Part shown: positions 1 through 11,203 of the stretch, in pieces
How positions within the stretch are numbered: the stretch's first letter is position 1
Layout of the letters: each line of letters begins with the position of its first letter
Source: Helicobacter canis
GTDB lineage: Bacteria; Campylobacterota; Campylobacteria; Campylobacterales; Helicobacteraceae
NCBI RefSeq assembly: GCF_900451095.1
Contig: NZ_UGHV01000001.1
Location: 1,054,001 to 1,118,000 of the forward strand
Reading direction: 5' to 3'
Length of the DNA stretch: 64,000 nucleotides
Translations under genes and position numbers: made by a program
The notes under the pieces: model-generated
Database searches by the model: none
Seen by the model: only the letters and a program-made list of their open reading frames with translations
What the model was told of the DNA's origin: nothing

Positions 1-134
1 GTGCAGGTGATCCAGCTGAGCTTATTGCTAGCAATGCGTTATTAAAGCAGCAGACGCATTGGCAGCCTAGATATGATGATCTAGCTGTGATTGTGCGCAG
101 TGCGTATGAGTTTGAAAAAGCACTAAAAGCCTAG
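1..134 (+). CDS. galE: UDP-glucose 4-epimerase, C-terminal end (partial)
   Basis: The window opens inside a gene whose last 43 codons are visible; the reading frame starts at base 3 and stops at TAG 132-134. The tail resembles the C-terminus of GalE: an AGDPAEL motif, then a stretch ending in WQPRYDDL and a helix with EFEKAL. GalE interconverts UDP-glucose and UDP-galactose in the cytoplasm and supplies galactose for LPS and glycan synthesis. The NAD-binding half and active site lie outside the window, so the call rests on the tail alone. Other SDR-family epimerases are possible but less likely. Confidence 0.75.
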   Translation, partial: AGDPAELIASNALLKQQTHWQPRYDDLAVIVRSAYEFEKALKA

Positions 135-149
135 AATCCAGGAGCGGCA

Positions 150-365
150 ATGGCACTTTGTGGATTTTGCAAGAGATTTAGATTCCGCTTGAGTGATGTT
201 GTGTTTATGGTGATTGCGTGCGTGGGTTTTTATTTTGTCTATACGCAGTATTTTAATGGCATTAAGCAGGAGCGACTAGAGAGAAAAGAGGCGTTTAAAG
301 CCTTGCAAAAGGCTTGCTTAATGGGCGATGATGAAGCGTGCAAAAAAGTTTATGACAATAAGTAA
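150..365 (+). CDS. Small single-pass membrane protein
   Basis: A 71-residue protein that I do not recognise. It starts 15 bases after galE, with AGGAG just before the ATG. A basic, cysteine-containing N-terminus (residues 1-14) precedes one hydrophobic segment (about 17-33), then a charged helix. The end resembles a single Sel1/Hcp-type unit, with two cysteines spaced as in ACLMGDDEAC. The topology suggests an inner-membrane anchor with a short soluble tail. The spacing suggests co-transcription with galE. No function can be assigned. Confidence 0.6.
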   Translation: MALCGFCKRFRFRLSDVVFMVIACVGFYFVYTQYFNGIKQERLERKEAFKALQKACLMGDDEACKKVYDNK

Positions 366-459
366 GTAGTAGAATTTAGCGCAAGTGGTTTGCGAGTAGC
401 CTGAATGTTTGCTTTATAGTGTATAATGCTTGGATTCTACCATCTTACAAGGAGTTTAT

Positions 460-1023
460 ATGCGGTTTGGATATGTGATGAAAGATTCTTTAGTGGCTCT
501 TGCTGCTAGTTGCGTGCTAGGTGTGTTGCTAAGTGGGTGCTTTGCTGATAAAGAAGCAAGTATAGAATCTGCTAAGGCTACTTTGCAATGTGATAGGCTT
601 AATGGTGCTACCATTGAAAAGCCAGAAGTCAATGAGCTAAATATCTCAGCAGATCACATCGCGCTCGCGCTATTTCCAAAGGTCGATGAGATTTGTAGCA
701 AGCTTGATAAGCGATATGCACTTAGCGTGCAGTATGAAACAAAGCTTGATGAAGCCACTAGCACGACAAAGCTCACTGCCAAAGAGACAAAAACAGCTAT
801 CGTGCGTGTAATACTTGGGCTCACTAATCCAGAGCAAGAATACACATTTAAAGGCGCAGCGCAGCTAGAAGCTAGTGGCAAAAAGGTGCTTGACATTGGT
901 GAGAGTGTGCAGATTGACAATAAAGACAAGAAAATGCTTGTAGAGCAAGCCGTGCAAGCTGCTATCAATGAGGCAAAGAAGGTCTTTAAAAAAGACATAG
1001 AGCTTGAGCGGTCAAAGGATTGA
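460..1023 (+). CDS. Putative lipoprotein
   Basis: A 187-residue protein of unknown function. I chose the ATG at 460 because AAGGAG lies 5 bases upstream; a TTG start 30 bases earlier would be poorly placed. The N-terminus is a lipoprotein signal peptide ending in the lipobox LLSGC, so the mature protein should be lipidated and exported. The rest is hydrophilic, rich in Lys, Glu and Ala, with predicted helices and no motif I recognise. Its stop overlaps the start of the next small lipoprotein gene, indicating an operon. Confidence 0.65.
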   Translation: MRFGYVMKDSLVALAASCVLGVLLSGCFADKEASIESAKATLQCDRLNGATIEKPEVNELNISADHIALALFPKVDEICSKLDKRYALSVQYETKLDEATSTTKLTAKETKTAIVRVILGLTNPEQEYTFKGAAQLEASGKKVLDIGESVQIDNKDKKMLVEQAVQAAINEAKKVFKKDIELERSKD

Positions 1024-1196
1024 TGATGAGACAGATTGTAGCATTAGCCCTTGTGGCAAGTGTGGTGCTTGGGCTTAGTGCGTGTGCGAAAAAGCCTCGC
1101 GCACAAGGGAGCTTTAGCGCGAGTGAGTGCAAAAGTATCTGTGATAAAAACGGCTGCAATACACGCTGTATCAGCGCAGATGGTAGCTTCAAGTAG
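1023..1196 (+). CDS. Small cysteine-rich lipoprotein
   Basis: A 57-residue lipoprotein. Its ATG overlaps the TGA of the upstream lipoprotein gene (TGATG), indicating translational coupling. The signal peptide ends in a lipobox-like LSAC, followed by a basic stretch. Four more cysteines lie in the last third, in a pattern C-x3-C-x4-C-x3-C, and could form two disulfides or bind a metal in the periplasm. The family is unknown. The clean signal peptide and coupling make it likely real. Confidence 0.55.
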   Translation: MMRQIVALALVASVVLGLSACAKKPRAQGSFSASECKSICDKNGCNTRCISADGSFK

Positions 1197-1206
1197 ATTC
1201 TAACTT

Positions 1207-1704
1207 ATGCAAATACGCATCTACTACGAAGATACGGATTGCGGGGGGATTGTCTATCATACAAATTACATTAAATATTGTGAGCGTGCGAGAAGTGAGG
1301 TGTTTTTCCGTGTTGGAGAGCTGCCCTCAAGTGGGACTTGTGGCTTTGTCGTAAGTGCGCTAGAGGCGAAGTTTTTAGGCTTTGCTAGGCTTGGAGATGT
1401 TTTGTGGGTGCAAACACAAATGCGCAAGCTAGGGCGTGTGCAAATTCTCTTGCGTCAGCGGATTTATGTGCTACCCACGCAGACTAATCGCCCACAAGGG
1501 CTTAATGACCTACCAAATCTCCAGAATCTAGCTAGCCCACAGCCCAAAGACTTTGGCGAGAGTTTAGGACAGACCTTAATGCAGGAGCGATGTGTTTTTG
1601 ATGTGCTTGTGCGTATGGGCTATGTCGATGTCGCGACACAAAATCCAGCCCAGATTCCGCAGAAATTCATCGATTTACTTACCCTGCTTCCTAGAGATTC
1701 TTAA
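1207..1704 (+). CDS. ybgC: Acyl-CoA thioesterase, YbgC/4-hydroxybenzoyl-CoA thioesterase family
   Basis: A 165-residue hotdog-fold thioesterase. The N-terminal motif YYEDTDCGGIVYHTNYIKY contains the conserved Asp of the YbgC family (about residue 11), the catalytic residue for acyl-CoA hydrolysis. YbgC proteins are cytoplasmic and are linked to the Tol-Pal/phospholipid system. The usual length is about 130 residues; the excess lies at about residues 90-120, a Pro/Gln/Asn-rich insert that looks like a loop. The gene starts 10 bases after the small lipoprotein gene with no strong ribosome binding site. Confidence 0.85.
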   Translation: MQIRIYYEDTDCGGIVYHTNYIKYCERARSEVFFRVGELPSSGTCGFVVSALEAKFLGFARLGDVLWVQTQMRKLGRVQILLRQRIYVLPTQTNRPQGLNDLPNLQNLASPQPKDFGESLGQTLMQERCVFDVLVRMGYVDVATQNPAQIPQKFIDLLTLLPRDS

Positions 1705-1756
1705 GTATAATTTTTACTACATTATAAATTTTAGCATTATAAAAGCTAGGAAATAG

Positions 1757-3154
<1,398 letters not shown>

Positions 3155-3158
3155 ATTT

Positions 3159-4886
3159 ATGGCACAAGCACACATAGTATCTGTCGCACGCGTGGGTATT
3201 GTGTGTGCGCTGCTAGGGATTGCTGGGCTGTTTTTAGGCTGTGATGATAGTGCCTCCAAAGAGTCAAACCCCACCGCAACGCCTAAAGATGCACAAGCAC
3301 TCTCTACCCCAGAAAGCAAGCTTATAGAACTAGCTCCCATACAAAATGGCGAGATCACTACATATCTTATCTATGAAGTTACATCTAAGACCGCAATCTC
3401 CCCCACTACGCGTCAAGCCAAAGCAAAAAGCCCAAGCCCCTATCGTGCGAGACTCTATATCAAACGGCAGGATTCTCGTATCCTTAGCGTGGCATTTTTA
3501 GCTAATGGCAATCGATTTTTATGCGATTTGCACAGCACATTAGAAACAAACGAGCTTGGGGTGGCTAATGGCACGCTTGATTGTCAAAAGCTTTTTACCG
3601 CAGTGCTTGAGCAAGGAGAGCTGACAAGCCCTAAGCTCATCACCCAGAATCTAGCAAGCCTTTTGCCTCAAAAAGACATTAGCGATATTGCCAATGCCAC
3701 CACACCTACAACCGCGAATTTGCGCTTAATCTCATCATTTAGCACGCGTGCTTATACTTTCATACAAATCGATTCTACCAATACGCGGGGCATACGACTT
3801 GATAGTATTTGCTCGCCAGATCCCCAGATACAAAAAATCATCAATTCTTCAATGGCGGATTATCTTAAGCTTTTGCGTATCCCAGAGCCCAAATCCTGCA
3901 CCCAAGCAAACGCTGCTTTTGTGCAAATCACACAAGCTATGCTAAAGCAACTTACTAGAGAAGCTCGTGGGATACAATATTATGGCTATGGGGTGGATTT
4001 TTTTGATGAGAGATTTTTGCAAATGTATAAAAACACCTATGTGGGATTATCATCTGCTACGCTTGCGCACAATATCAAGCATTTGCTCTATTACCAAAAG
4101 GGTAAGTCCGTAGCCCTAGATAGCGAGCTATTTGTCAAGGGCAAGACACTTGATAAGCTCCACCAAATCCTAGAATCCAAATATCAGCAGTTTTTGCGAT
4201 CCAATCCACAATGCCAAGCTATGCCAGATTTGATTCGCACATATCGCCCAGATGTAGCGATGAGTGATGATGGGCTATCTTTCATCTATATGCCTTCTAA
4301 TATCACTACGCACAAGTGCAATACAATCACGCTAGATTTTCATCTATATGAATTACGAGATGCGATCCCACAAACAAGTGTTATATATGCTTTGGTAGCG
4401 CGCTCTAAGGCTCCATTGCCGCAGGAAAACACTCTTGATACTCTCTATCTTGAATGCGGAAAGTGCGCACTTATGACCAAACATACACAAAAGCAGATTC
4501 TAGCCTTGCGCAAGGCTCTTAATGATGAGCAGTTTTATGAAAAAACAAGCAAGAAAGACATTGATAAAGAGCTTTTAGCTCACTATGATATTAGCCTATA
4601 TTCATCAATCTATAATGGCGATTATACTGCTATTGATTTTAATCACAAGTATTTGCTTGATCTAAGTGCGTTAGATTCTACAAATGCGTATTATATTCTC
4701 TATACAGATGGGAAAGCTCCGTATTGTATGCAAGATACTAATGATAATGCAGAGATCATCAAGTATTTTTCCATTAGCGATACGATAGAGACAAAGGGGC
4801 GTAGCGTGCCTATTGATACATATTTGCAGCAAAATCACATTGATATGCGCGCTAATCCCTGCACCAAGCACGCAAAATCCATCTAG
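3159..4886 (+). CDS. Putative large lipoprotein
   Basis: A 575-residue protein of unknown function starting 4 bases after gdhA. I chose the ATG at 3159 rather than a TTG at 3135 because the signal peptide then has a normal length and ends in the lipobox LFLGC. The mature region starts with a Ser/Thr/Pro-rich linker, then a mixed alpha/beta domain with several cysteines, including a CGKC pair near residue 435. It ends convergently with uvrB, 27 bases away. Lipidation and export are well supported; the biochemical role is not. Confidence 0.65.
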   Translation: MAQAHIVSVARVGIVCALLGIAGLFLGCDDSASKESNPTATPKDAQALSTPESKLIELAPIQNGEITTYLIYEVTSKTAISPTTRQAKAKSPSPYRARLYIKRQDSRILSVAFLANGNRFLCDLHSTLETNELGVANGTLDCQKLFTAVLEQGELTSPKLITQNLASLLPQKDISDIANATTPTTANLRLISSFSTRAYTFIQIDSTNTRGIRLDSICSPDPQIQKIINSSMADYLKLLRIPEPKSCTQANAAFVQITQAMLKQLTREARGIQYYGYGVDFFDERFLQMYKNTYVGLSSATLAHNIKHLLYYQKGKSVALDSELFVKGKTLDKLHQILESKYQQFLRSNPQCQAMPDLIRTYRPDVAMSDDGLSFIYMPSNITTHKCNTITLDFHLYELRDAIPQTSVIYALVARSKAPLPQENTLDTLYLECGKCALMTKHTQKQILALRKALNDEQFYEKTSKKDIDKELLAHYDISLYSSIYNGDYTAIDFNHKYLLDLSALDSTNAYYILYTDGKAPYCMQDTNDNAEIIKYFSISDTIETKGRSVPIDTYLQQNHIDMRANPCTKHAKSI

Positions 4887-4913
4887 CTAGATTCTAGTGA
4901 GTGCTAGCAATGA

Positions 4914-6890
4914 CTATATCGTGCGGATTTTGGCGATTTCATCGCGGATTCTAGCGGCTTCTTCAAACTCTAGTGCCTTGGCGGCTTGGTGCATTTTGTG
5001 CTGTAAGTCTTTAATGATTGCTTCTTTTTCAGCCTTGGGGAGCTTGCGTAGCTTGCTCGCTTTCTCATAGAGTGTGCTAGAGCTCTCTAGGCGCAATTCT
5101 TCTTCGACACCGCGAGCGACACTTCTTGGCGTGATATTATGCTCTTTGTTAAATGCCTCTTGTTTAGCTCGGCGATAGTCTGTGGTCTCAAACGCCCTTT
5201 GCATAGAGCCTGTGATTTTTTTCGCATATAAAATCACCTTGCCATTGACATTCCTAGCTGCTCTCCCCATTGTTTGTATAAGGCTTGTCTCACTGCGTAA
5301 GAATCCTTCTTTATCCGCGTCCATTATCGCTATAAGGCTCACTTCCGGCAGATCCAGCCCTTCACGCAAGAGATTTATCCCAATCAGCACATCAAACTCC
5401 CCTAATCGCAGTGAGCGGATAAGGTGATTTCGCTCAATGGCGTCAATATCGCTATGCATATACCGCACCTTAATGCCTAACTCCCCATAATACTTGCTTA
5501 ATTCTTCTGCCATTTTTTTCGTCAGTGTAGTGATAAGCACGCGTTCATTACTCGCTACCCGCAAGCGTATCTCATCATATAAATCAAGCACTTGATTATC
5601 ACTATCTCGCACTTCATAGAGCGGATCTAAAAGCCCTGTGGGGCGGATAATCTGCTCGGCAATATGACTTTGACTAAGCTCTAGCTCTAATTGTGCAGGG
5701 GTAGCGGAGACAAAGAGAAAATGCGGTGCTTTGTTGATAAACTCATCAAACCGCAAAGGGCGATTATCTAGCGCACTAGGCAGTCTAAAGCCATATTCTA
5801 CAAGCACTTCCTTGCGGCTTCTATCCCCAGCATACATTCCGCCAAATTGCGGCAAACTCACATGAGATTCATCAACGATGATGAGATAGGGTCTGCCCTT
5901 TTGCTCAAAATAATCTAGCAAAGAGTAGGGCGTCTCCCCCGGGGCTTTGCCTGTAAGATGTCTTGCGTAGTTTTCAATGCCCTTACAAATGCCTGATTCT
6001 CTAATCATCTCTAAATCAAACTCCGTGCGTCCTTTAAGCCTTGTGTATTCCACCATTTTATCTGCTCTCTCAAATTCCGCAAGCCTAGAATCCAGCTCTG
6101 CTTCAATATTGCTCAAAGCCTGCTGCAAGCGATTTGCTCCTACGATAAACTGATTTGCCGCATATAGCACGATACTTTGTGTATCGCGGATTTTGACTCG
6201 CTCTAGCTCGTCCCATATACTAATGGATTCTACCTCATCGCCAAAAAACTCTATCCGCACAAACTCCCTCTCATTATACGCAGGAAACACATCGATACTC
6301 TCGCCATTTACGCGGAAGTTACCCCGCTCAAACACCACATCATTACGGGTATATCCCATATCCACAAGCTTGGTCAGCAAGGCTTTGTAGCTTCGCTCCT
6401 GTCTTGCTTCTATTTTTTCTATCATTGTGAGATATTCTTGCGGATTGCCTAGCCCATAGTTTGCTGATACTGAAGCTATCACAATCACATCATCATAGGC
6501 TAGCAGTGAAGTCGTGGCTGAAAGGCGCAGTCGCTCTAGCTCATCATTGATACTAGAATCCTTTTCTATAAACAAATCTCGGCGTGGGATATAGGCTTCT
6601 GGCTGATAATAATCAAAGTGGCTGATAAAATACTCCACTTTATTGTTAGGGAAAAAGCCCTTAAACTCGCTATATAGCTGGGCGGCTAGGGTTTTGTTAT
6701 GCGTCATAATGAGTGTGGGGAGATTGAGCTTTGCGATGATATTTGCCATCGTGTAAGTTTTCCCACTGCCTGTAACGCCCACAAGCGTGGAATACTTCGC
6801 ACCCCGTGCGATAGAATCTGTAATTTTTGCGATGGCTTGAGGCTGATCGCCTGCTGGAGAGTAGGGAGAGTGTAGGAGAAATTGCGCCAT
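4914..6890 (-). CDS. uvrB: Excinuclease ABC subunit B
   Basis: A 658-residue nucleotide-excision-repair helicase. UvrA loads it at DNA lesions and it recruits UvrC for incision. Visible motifs: Walker A GVTGSGKT (about residue 39), the damage-probing beta-hairpin around [12 protein letters not shown] (about 92-103), the helicase DESH box (about 337), the late helicase motif QTMGRAARN (about 538) and a C-terminal UVR domain that binds UvrC. Length and order are standard. It is convergent with the lipoprotein gene downstream and divergent from the coiled-coil gene at 6971. Confidence 0.98.
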   Translation of the reverse strand: MAQFLLHSPYSPAGDQPQAIAKITDSIARGAKYSTLVGVTGSGKTYTMANIIAKLNLPTLIMTHNKTLAAQLYSEFKGFFPNNKVEYFISHFDYYQPEAYIPRRDLFIEKDSSINDELERLRLSATTSLLAYDDVIVIASVSANYGLGNPQEYLTMIEKIEARQERSYKALLTKLVDMGYTRNDVVFERGNFRVNGESIDVFPAYNEREFVRIEFFGDEVESISIWDELERVKIRDTQSIVLYAANQFIVGANRLQQALSNIEAELDSRLAEFERADKMVEYTRLKGRTEFDLEMIRESGICKGIENYARHLTGKAPGETPYSLLDYFEQKGRPYLIIVDESHVSLPQFGGMYAGDRSRKEVLVEYGFRLPSALDNRPLRFDEFINKAPHFLFVSATPAQLELELSQSHIAEQIIRPTGLLDPLYEVRDSDNQVLDLYDEIRLRVASNERVLITTLTKKMAEELSKYYGELGIKVRYMHSDIDAIERNHLIRSLRLGEFDVLIGINLLREGLDLPEVSLIAIMDADKEGFLRSETSLIQTMGRAARNVNGKVILYAKKITGSMQRAFETTDYRRAKQEAFNKEHNITPRSVARGVEEELRLESSSTLYEKASKLRKLPKAEKEAIIKDLQHKMHQAAKALEFEEAARIRDEIAKIRTI

Positions 6891-6970
6891 TTGGGATAGC
6901 CTTTAGAGAAAAATTGGTTACAATTATAGCTAAGTGTCTATAATGCATACCATTTCTTTAAGGAACACCA

Positions 6971-7219
6971 ATGCCATCAATCACCCAACTTGAAGAAAAA
7001 ATCTCCGCTCTGCTTGCTGCCTATGATAGCGCGATGATCGAGCTAGAATCCTTGCGCAAGGAGCTAAACACACTCAAAGCAGAGTCCAGCCAAAAAGATC
7101 TGCAAATCTCTGCACTTTATGAAGAGATCGGCAATCGCGATCGCGCCGTAGAATCCTTGTATGACAAAATCTCCACCACGCTTGCAAGCAAGCAAACTCC
7201 AAAGGCAGATGATGAATGA
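6971..7219 (+). CDS. Short coiled-coil protein (ZapB-like?)
   Basis: An 82-residue protein, nearly all heptad-patterned coiled coil (residues 4-70), with AAGGA upstream of the ATG. It overlaps the next gene, whose product looks ZapA-like. The size, the coiled coil and the partner suggest a ZapB-type or other Z-ring-associated protein, but coiled coils converge easily and I see no diagnostic residue. The pair is followed directly by priA in an overlapping operon. The TATAAT-like box in the 80-base gap to uvrB probably serves this operon. Confidence 0.6.
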   Translation: MPSITQLEEKISALLAAYDSAMIELESLRKELNTLKAESSQKDLQISALYEEIGNRDRAVESLYDKISTTLASKQTPKADDE

Positions 7220-7676
7220 GCAGCTAGAGGTGCGGATCTCTGGGAGAGACTTTGGCATATCGCTTAAAGGCTACAATGAGCAAGCAAACAAAGAAATACG
7301 CGAGCTATTTGCCAACAAGGGCGATACGGATCTGCTCGCACTTTTGCGGGCGTATTTAGATGTCGTGCATAAAAAATGCGAGCTAGAGTATAGAATCCAA
7401 AAAGTGGATTCTAGGATTGATATGAGTATGCAAAAGCACGCATTATTAGAGCAAGCCAAACAAGAAGCATTGCAAGAGGAAATAGTCAAAGAAGAAATAG
7501 CCCAAGAAAAACAAGAGCAAGTATCGCAAGAAACAATCAAGCAAGATTCTGCACGCGATATTTATCAATCTCACAAAACGCTCGATATGCCTATATCCAC
7601 GCAGAGAGCGATAAGCTTGTTTGATGAGCTTCCTAGCACACAAGAGCATCTCGCGCACAAAGACACCATAGCCTAA
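7209..7676 (+). CDS. ZapA-like protein with a long acidic tail
   Basis: About 155 residues; ATG at 7209 or 7212, overlapping the previous gene by 8-11 bases. The first 65 residues follow the ZapA pattern: a beta strand with an ISGRDFGISLKG-like start, then helices and a LLALLRAYLDVVHKKCELE region. ZapA cross-links FtsZ filaments at midcell. The remainder is a Gln/Glu-rich low-complexity helix and a non-conserved tail. Codons near 7400 are a copy of the window's dispersed 15-mer, read as KVDSR. The ZapA assignment is inferred from pattern, not certain. Confidence 0.6.
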   Translation: MMNEQLEVRISGRDFGISLKGYNEQANKEIRELFANKGDTDLLALLRAYLDVVHKKCELEYRIQKVDSRIDMSMQKHALLEQAKQEALQEEIVKEEIAQEKQEQVSQETIKQDSARDIYQSHKTLDMPISTQRAISLFDELPSTQEHLAHKDTIA

Positions 7677-9607
7677 TGTTTTTCTACCATATCGCACCGC
7701 TTGGGGTGCGCTCGCCTTTGCTCACCTACACGGCTAGGACACCGCTTCTACCCGGCACGCTTGTAGGCATAGAGGTGCGTAAGAAAATCTATGATGGCGT
7801 AGTGATTACACAGACACAAGCACCAGATTTTACTTGTAAAGATATTCTTGATGTGCGGGGGTATTTTGGCAGTGTGCAGCGATTTTTAGCGCGTTTTATC
7901 GCCTACTACTATCGTGCAAGCCTGCCAGAATCCTATAAGCTCTTTCTTGCTTTCACGCCCGCGCCTGCCCCTATACCAAAGCCCTATAAGCACACTCCAG
8001 CCCCAAATGCGCTGCGATTTTGTGAGCTGCCTTTATGCGCTAGGCTCTCTGTGGCACAAAAGCAGCAAATTGTATCTGCGCTACCTAGTCTAAATCCCCA
8101 GCAAGAAAAAGCCTATGCATTTATAGAATCTAAGCCTTTGAGCCTGCTCTTTGGCGATACAGGCTCTGGGAAGACAGAGATTTACTTCCACTGCATAGCA
8201 CAAGCTTTATGTCGCGATAAAGCCGCCTTGTTTCTTATGCCAGAAATTGCTCTAACTCCACAGACTTTAGCAAGACTGCAGAATGTGTTTGGGGATTGCG
8301 TGGCACTCTGGCATAGCAAAATCACCCCGAGTAAGAAAAAGCAGATTCTACAAGGCTTGCATAATCAGCAGATAAAAATCATCGCCGGAGCCAGAAGCGC
8401 GCTATTTTTACCACTTGCACGCCTTGGGGTAATCATTGTCGATGAAGAGCACGATGATGCGTATAAATCAATGAGTAATCCACGCTACAATGCTAGGGAT
8501 CTAGCTATCTTGCTTGGCAGGCAGGCAGGCATTAAAGTCGTGCTAGGCTCTGCTACCCCAAGCCTTACAAGCTACAAACGCGCCAAAGATGGCGGCTATC
8601 TTTTCCGCTTAAAAGGTGGATTCTACCGCGCGCAAAAAGAATTTATCCTAGAATCCACTTTTGCACAACTAAGCTATAACTTACAGCAGCATATAAAAGC
8701 TGTGCTAAAGCAGCAAAAGCAAGCTATCATCTTTGTCCCTACACGCGCGAATTTTAAGGCATTGCTATGCTTGGAGTGTGGCTATGGCTTTGTTTGTCCA
8801 TTTTGCAGTGTGAATATGAGCGTGCATTTATCGCGTGATATGCTATGTTGTCATTATTGTGATTATAAAGAGGTGTTGCCTAATCTTTGCCCTGAATGCA
8901 AAGGAAACAATCTTTCAAACAAACGCATTGGCACAGCACAGGTTGCTGCTGATTTGCAAGAGCTCTATCCGCAAGCAAGGATTAGCATATTTGATCGAGA
9001 TCATATTACCACAGCAAAGAAGCTTACAGATGTGCTTAGTGCGTTTAAGTCTAGGGAGATTGATATTCTTGTAGGCACGCAAATGTTAAGCAAAGGGCAC
9101 GATTATCACAATGTCGCATTTGTGGGTGTGGTGGGGATTGATTATATCTTGCAGGGTGGGGATTTTCGTAGCCTTGAGCGAGGGGTGAGCTTGCTACATC
9201 AAATCGCTGGACGCACTGGGCGCAAAGATAATGGCAGGGTATTTATCCAAAGCTTGCAAAGCGAGTGGCTTAAAGGGTTTTTGGACGATTATGAGGTGTT
9301 TTTACAATGGGAGCTTATGCATCGCAGCACGGCGTATCCGCCCTTTAAGCGGCTTGCTATGATCCATTGCGATCATCGCTCTCAAGCAAAAGCGCAAGAG
9401 AATATGCTGGCAATTTTGCAAGCTTTGCAGCAGCGCAGCGAGAGTGCGGCTACAATCCTAGGGTATGGGGCAAATGCGATTGAGCGCATAGCGGGCAAGT
9501 GGCGATTTCATATTTTATTGCACGCCCAAAAGCATAGTGATATTTTGCGTGTGTTAGAGAGTTTAGGCGACTTGGAAGTCGATATTGATTGCATTGATAC
9601 GCTATAG
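7676..9607 (+). CDS. priA: Primosomal protein N' (replication-restart helicase)
   Basis: A 643-residue PriA, whose start overlaps the preceding stop (TAATG). PriA binds stalled or D-loop forks and reloads the replisome. Motifs: Walker A GDTGSGKT (about residue 160), DEEH box (about 259), and paired zinc-binding CxxC motifs between about residues 363 and 412 (CLEC, CPFC, CHYC, CPEC). The length is slightly below the E. coli protein, as is usual in Campylobacterota. A copy of the dispersed 15-mer at 8648-8662 is translated in frame as LESTF between helicase lobes. Confidence 0.96.
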   Translation: MFFYHIAPLGVRSPLLTYTARTPLLPGTLVGIEVRKKIYDGVVITQTQAPDFTCKDILDVRGYFGSVQRFLARFIAYYYRASLPESYKLFLAFTPAPAPIPKPYKHTPAPNALRFCELPLCARLSVAQKQQIVSALPSLNPQQEKAYAFIESKPLSLLFGDTGSGKTEIYFHCIAQALCRDKAALFLMPEIALTPQTLARLQNVFGDCVALWHSKITPSKKKQILQGLHNQQIKIIAGARSALFLPLARLGVIIVDEEHDDAYKSMSNPRYNARDLAILLGRQAGIKVVLGSATPSLTSYKRAKDGGYLFRLKGGFYRAQKEFILESTFAQLSYNLQQHIKAVLKQQKQAIIFVPTRANFKALLCLECGYGFVCPFCSVNMSVHLSRDMLCCHYCDYKEVLPNLCPECKGNNLSNKRIGTAQVAADLQELYPQARISIFDRDHITTAKKLTDVLSAFKSREIDILVGTQMLSKGHDYHNVAFVGVVGIDYILQGGDFRSLERGVSLLHQIAGRTGRKDNGRVFIQSLQSEWLKGFLDDYEVFLQWELMHRSTAYPPFKRLAMIHCDHRSQAKAQENMLAILQALQQRSESAATILGYGANAIERIAGKWRFHILLHAQKHSDILRVLESLGDLEVDIDCIDTL

Positions 9608-9616
9608 GGATATTTG

Positions 9617-9714
9617 GTTAATCAAAGATTAACTTTACCCAACCAAAAAGCAAAATTTAAGACTACAAAAGGGAAAAATAAGCTAGAATAATCGCAATTT
9701 CTTACAAAAAGGAG
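9617..9714 (+). promoter_or_regulatory. Palindrome and promoter region of the cco operon
   Basis: Between priA and ccoN lies a perfect 7-bp inverted repeat, GTTAATC-AAA-GATTAAC (9617-9633). A TAGAAT -10-like box follows at 9684-9689, then AAAAAGGAGAG before the ATG at 9720. The palindrome could be an operator or part of a priA terminator; no T-run follows it, which favours an operator. No FNR-type consensus is visible. Confidence 0.45.
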
Positions 9715-9719
9715 AGAAA

Positions 9720-11186
9720 ATGCAGAGCAATGCGGTCTTAGAATATGACTATTCTATAGCAAAATTGTTTTTATACTCCACCTTGGCGTTCGGGTTTATC
9801 GGTATGCTTATTGGTGTAGTTCTTGCGTTTCAGTTGGCGTTTCCAGATCTAAACTATATTGCTGGTGAATATGGTATTTTTGGTAGATTGCGACCATTAC
9901 ACACAAATGGGATTATTTATGGTTTCACGCTAAGTGGGATTTGGGCAGCTTGGTATTATTTGGGGCAAAGGGTGCTTAAGATCACTTATCATCAACATCC
10001 GTTTTTGAAATTTGTGGGCTTGGCGCATTTTTGGATCTATATCGCACTACTTGTGCTAGCGGTTATTACATTGTTTGCTGGGATTACGCAGTCTAAGGAG
10101 TATGCGGAGCTAGCGTGGCCACTTGACTTGCTTGTAGTTGTGGTCTGGGTGCTTTGGGGCGTTAGTATGTTTGGCTCTATGGGTGTGCGCAGAGAAAATG
10201 TGATTTATATTTCTCTGTGGTATTTCATCGCTACTTTTACTGCGATTGCTGTGCTTTTTATTTTTAACAACCTTGCTATTCCTACTTATTTTGTCGCTGG
10301 GACAGGGAGTATTTGGCACTCAATTTCACTCTATGCAGGGAGCAATGATGCGCTTATCCAGTGGTGGTGGGGACACAATGCCGTGGCATTTGTTTTCACA
10401 TCTGGGATCATTGGTGTGATGTATTATTTCTTGCCAAAAGAATCAGGGCAGAGTATATTTTCTTATAAACTTACTTTGTTCTCATTTTGGAGCTTGATGT
10501 TTATCTATATTTGGGCGGGTGGGCACCATGTGATCTACTCCACCGTGCCTGATTGGGTGCAAACGCTTGGTATGGTGTTTTCTGTGATTTTGATTCTGCC
10601 TTCTTGGGGGACTGCAGTTAATATGCTACTTACTATGCGTGGGCAATGGCATCAGCTTAAAGAATCACCATTGATAAAATTCCTTATGCTAGCTGCTACA
10701 TTCTATATGCTCTCCACGCTTGAAGGACCGATCCAATCAATCAAGTCTGTCAATGCGCTTGCGCACTTTACGGATTGGATTGTTGGACATGTGCATGATG
10801 GCGTGCTAGGCTGGGTAGGATTCACCATTATTGCAGCTTCTTATCATATGCTTCCTAGAATGTATAAGCGAGAAATTTACTCACGCAAGATTATGGATAT
10901 ACAATTTTGGATTATGACAATTGGTATTGTATTCTACTTCTCAAGTATGTGGATCGCTGGTATCACACAGGGTATGATGTGGAGAGATGTGGATCAAAAT
11001 GGCTATCTTGCTTATCAATTTATCGATACAGTAAGCGTGCTATTCCCATACTATTTGATACGAGCAATTGGTGGGACAATGTATCTTATTGGTTTTGTGA
11101 TGTTTATCTACAATGTCATAATGACTATCACAGCAGCAAGACAACTAGAGAGTGAGCCTAAATCAGCCTCACCTATGGCTGCATAA
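9720..11186 (+). CDS. ccoN: cbb3-type cytochrome c oxidase subunit I
   Basis: The 488-residue catalytic subunit of the high-affinity cbb3 oxidase, which reduces oxygen to water in the inner membrane under microaerobic conditions. About 12 hydrophobic segments are visible. The haem and CuB histidine ligands include WWWGHNAVAF (about 215-224), GGHHVIY (about 266-272) and the H-x-H pair in IVGHVHDGVLGW (about 354-365). It is the first gene of a tight ccoNOQP operon. The stretch from here to about 14.4 kb almost lacks the TAGAATC word that is common elsewhere in the window. Confidence 0.98.
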   Translation: MQSNAVLEYDYSIAKLFLYSTLAFGFIGMLIGVVLAFQLAFPDLNYIAGEYGIFGRLRPLHTNGIIYGFTLSGIWAAWYYLGQRVLKITYHQHPFLKFVGLAHFWIYIALLVLAVITLFAGITQSKEYAELAWPLDLLVVVVWVLWGVSMFGSMGVRRENVIYISLWYFIATFTAIAVLFIFNNLAIPTYFVAGTGSIWHSISLYAGSNDALIQWWWGHNAVAFVFTSGIIGVMYYFLPKESGQSIFSYKLTLFSFWSLMFIYIWAGGHHVIYSTVPDWVQTLGMVFSVILILPSWGTAVNMLLTMRGQWHQLKESPLIKFLMLAATFYMLSTLEGPIQSIKSVNALAHFTDWIVGHVHDGVLGWVGFTIIAASYHMLPRMYKREIYSRKIMDIQFWIMTIGIVFYFSSMWIAGITQGMMWRDVDQNGYLAYQFIDTVSVLFPYYLIRAIGGTMYLIGFVMFIYNVIMTITAARQLESEPKSASPMAA

Positions 11187-11203
11187 GCGTGTAAGGAGAA
11201 AAT

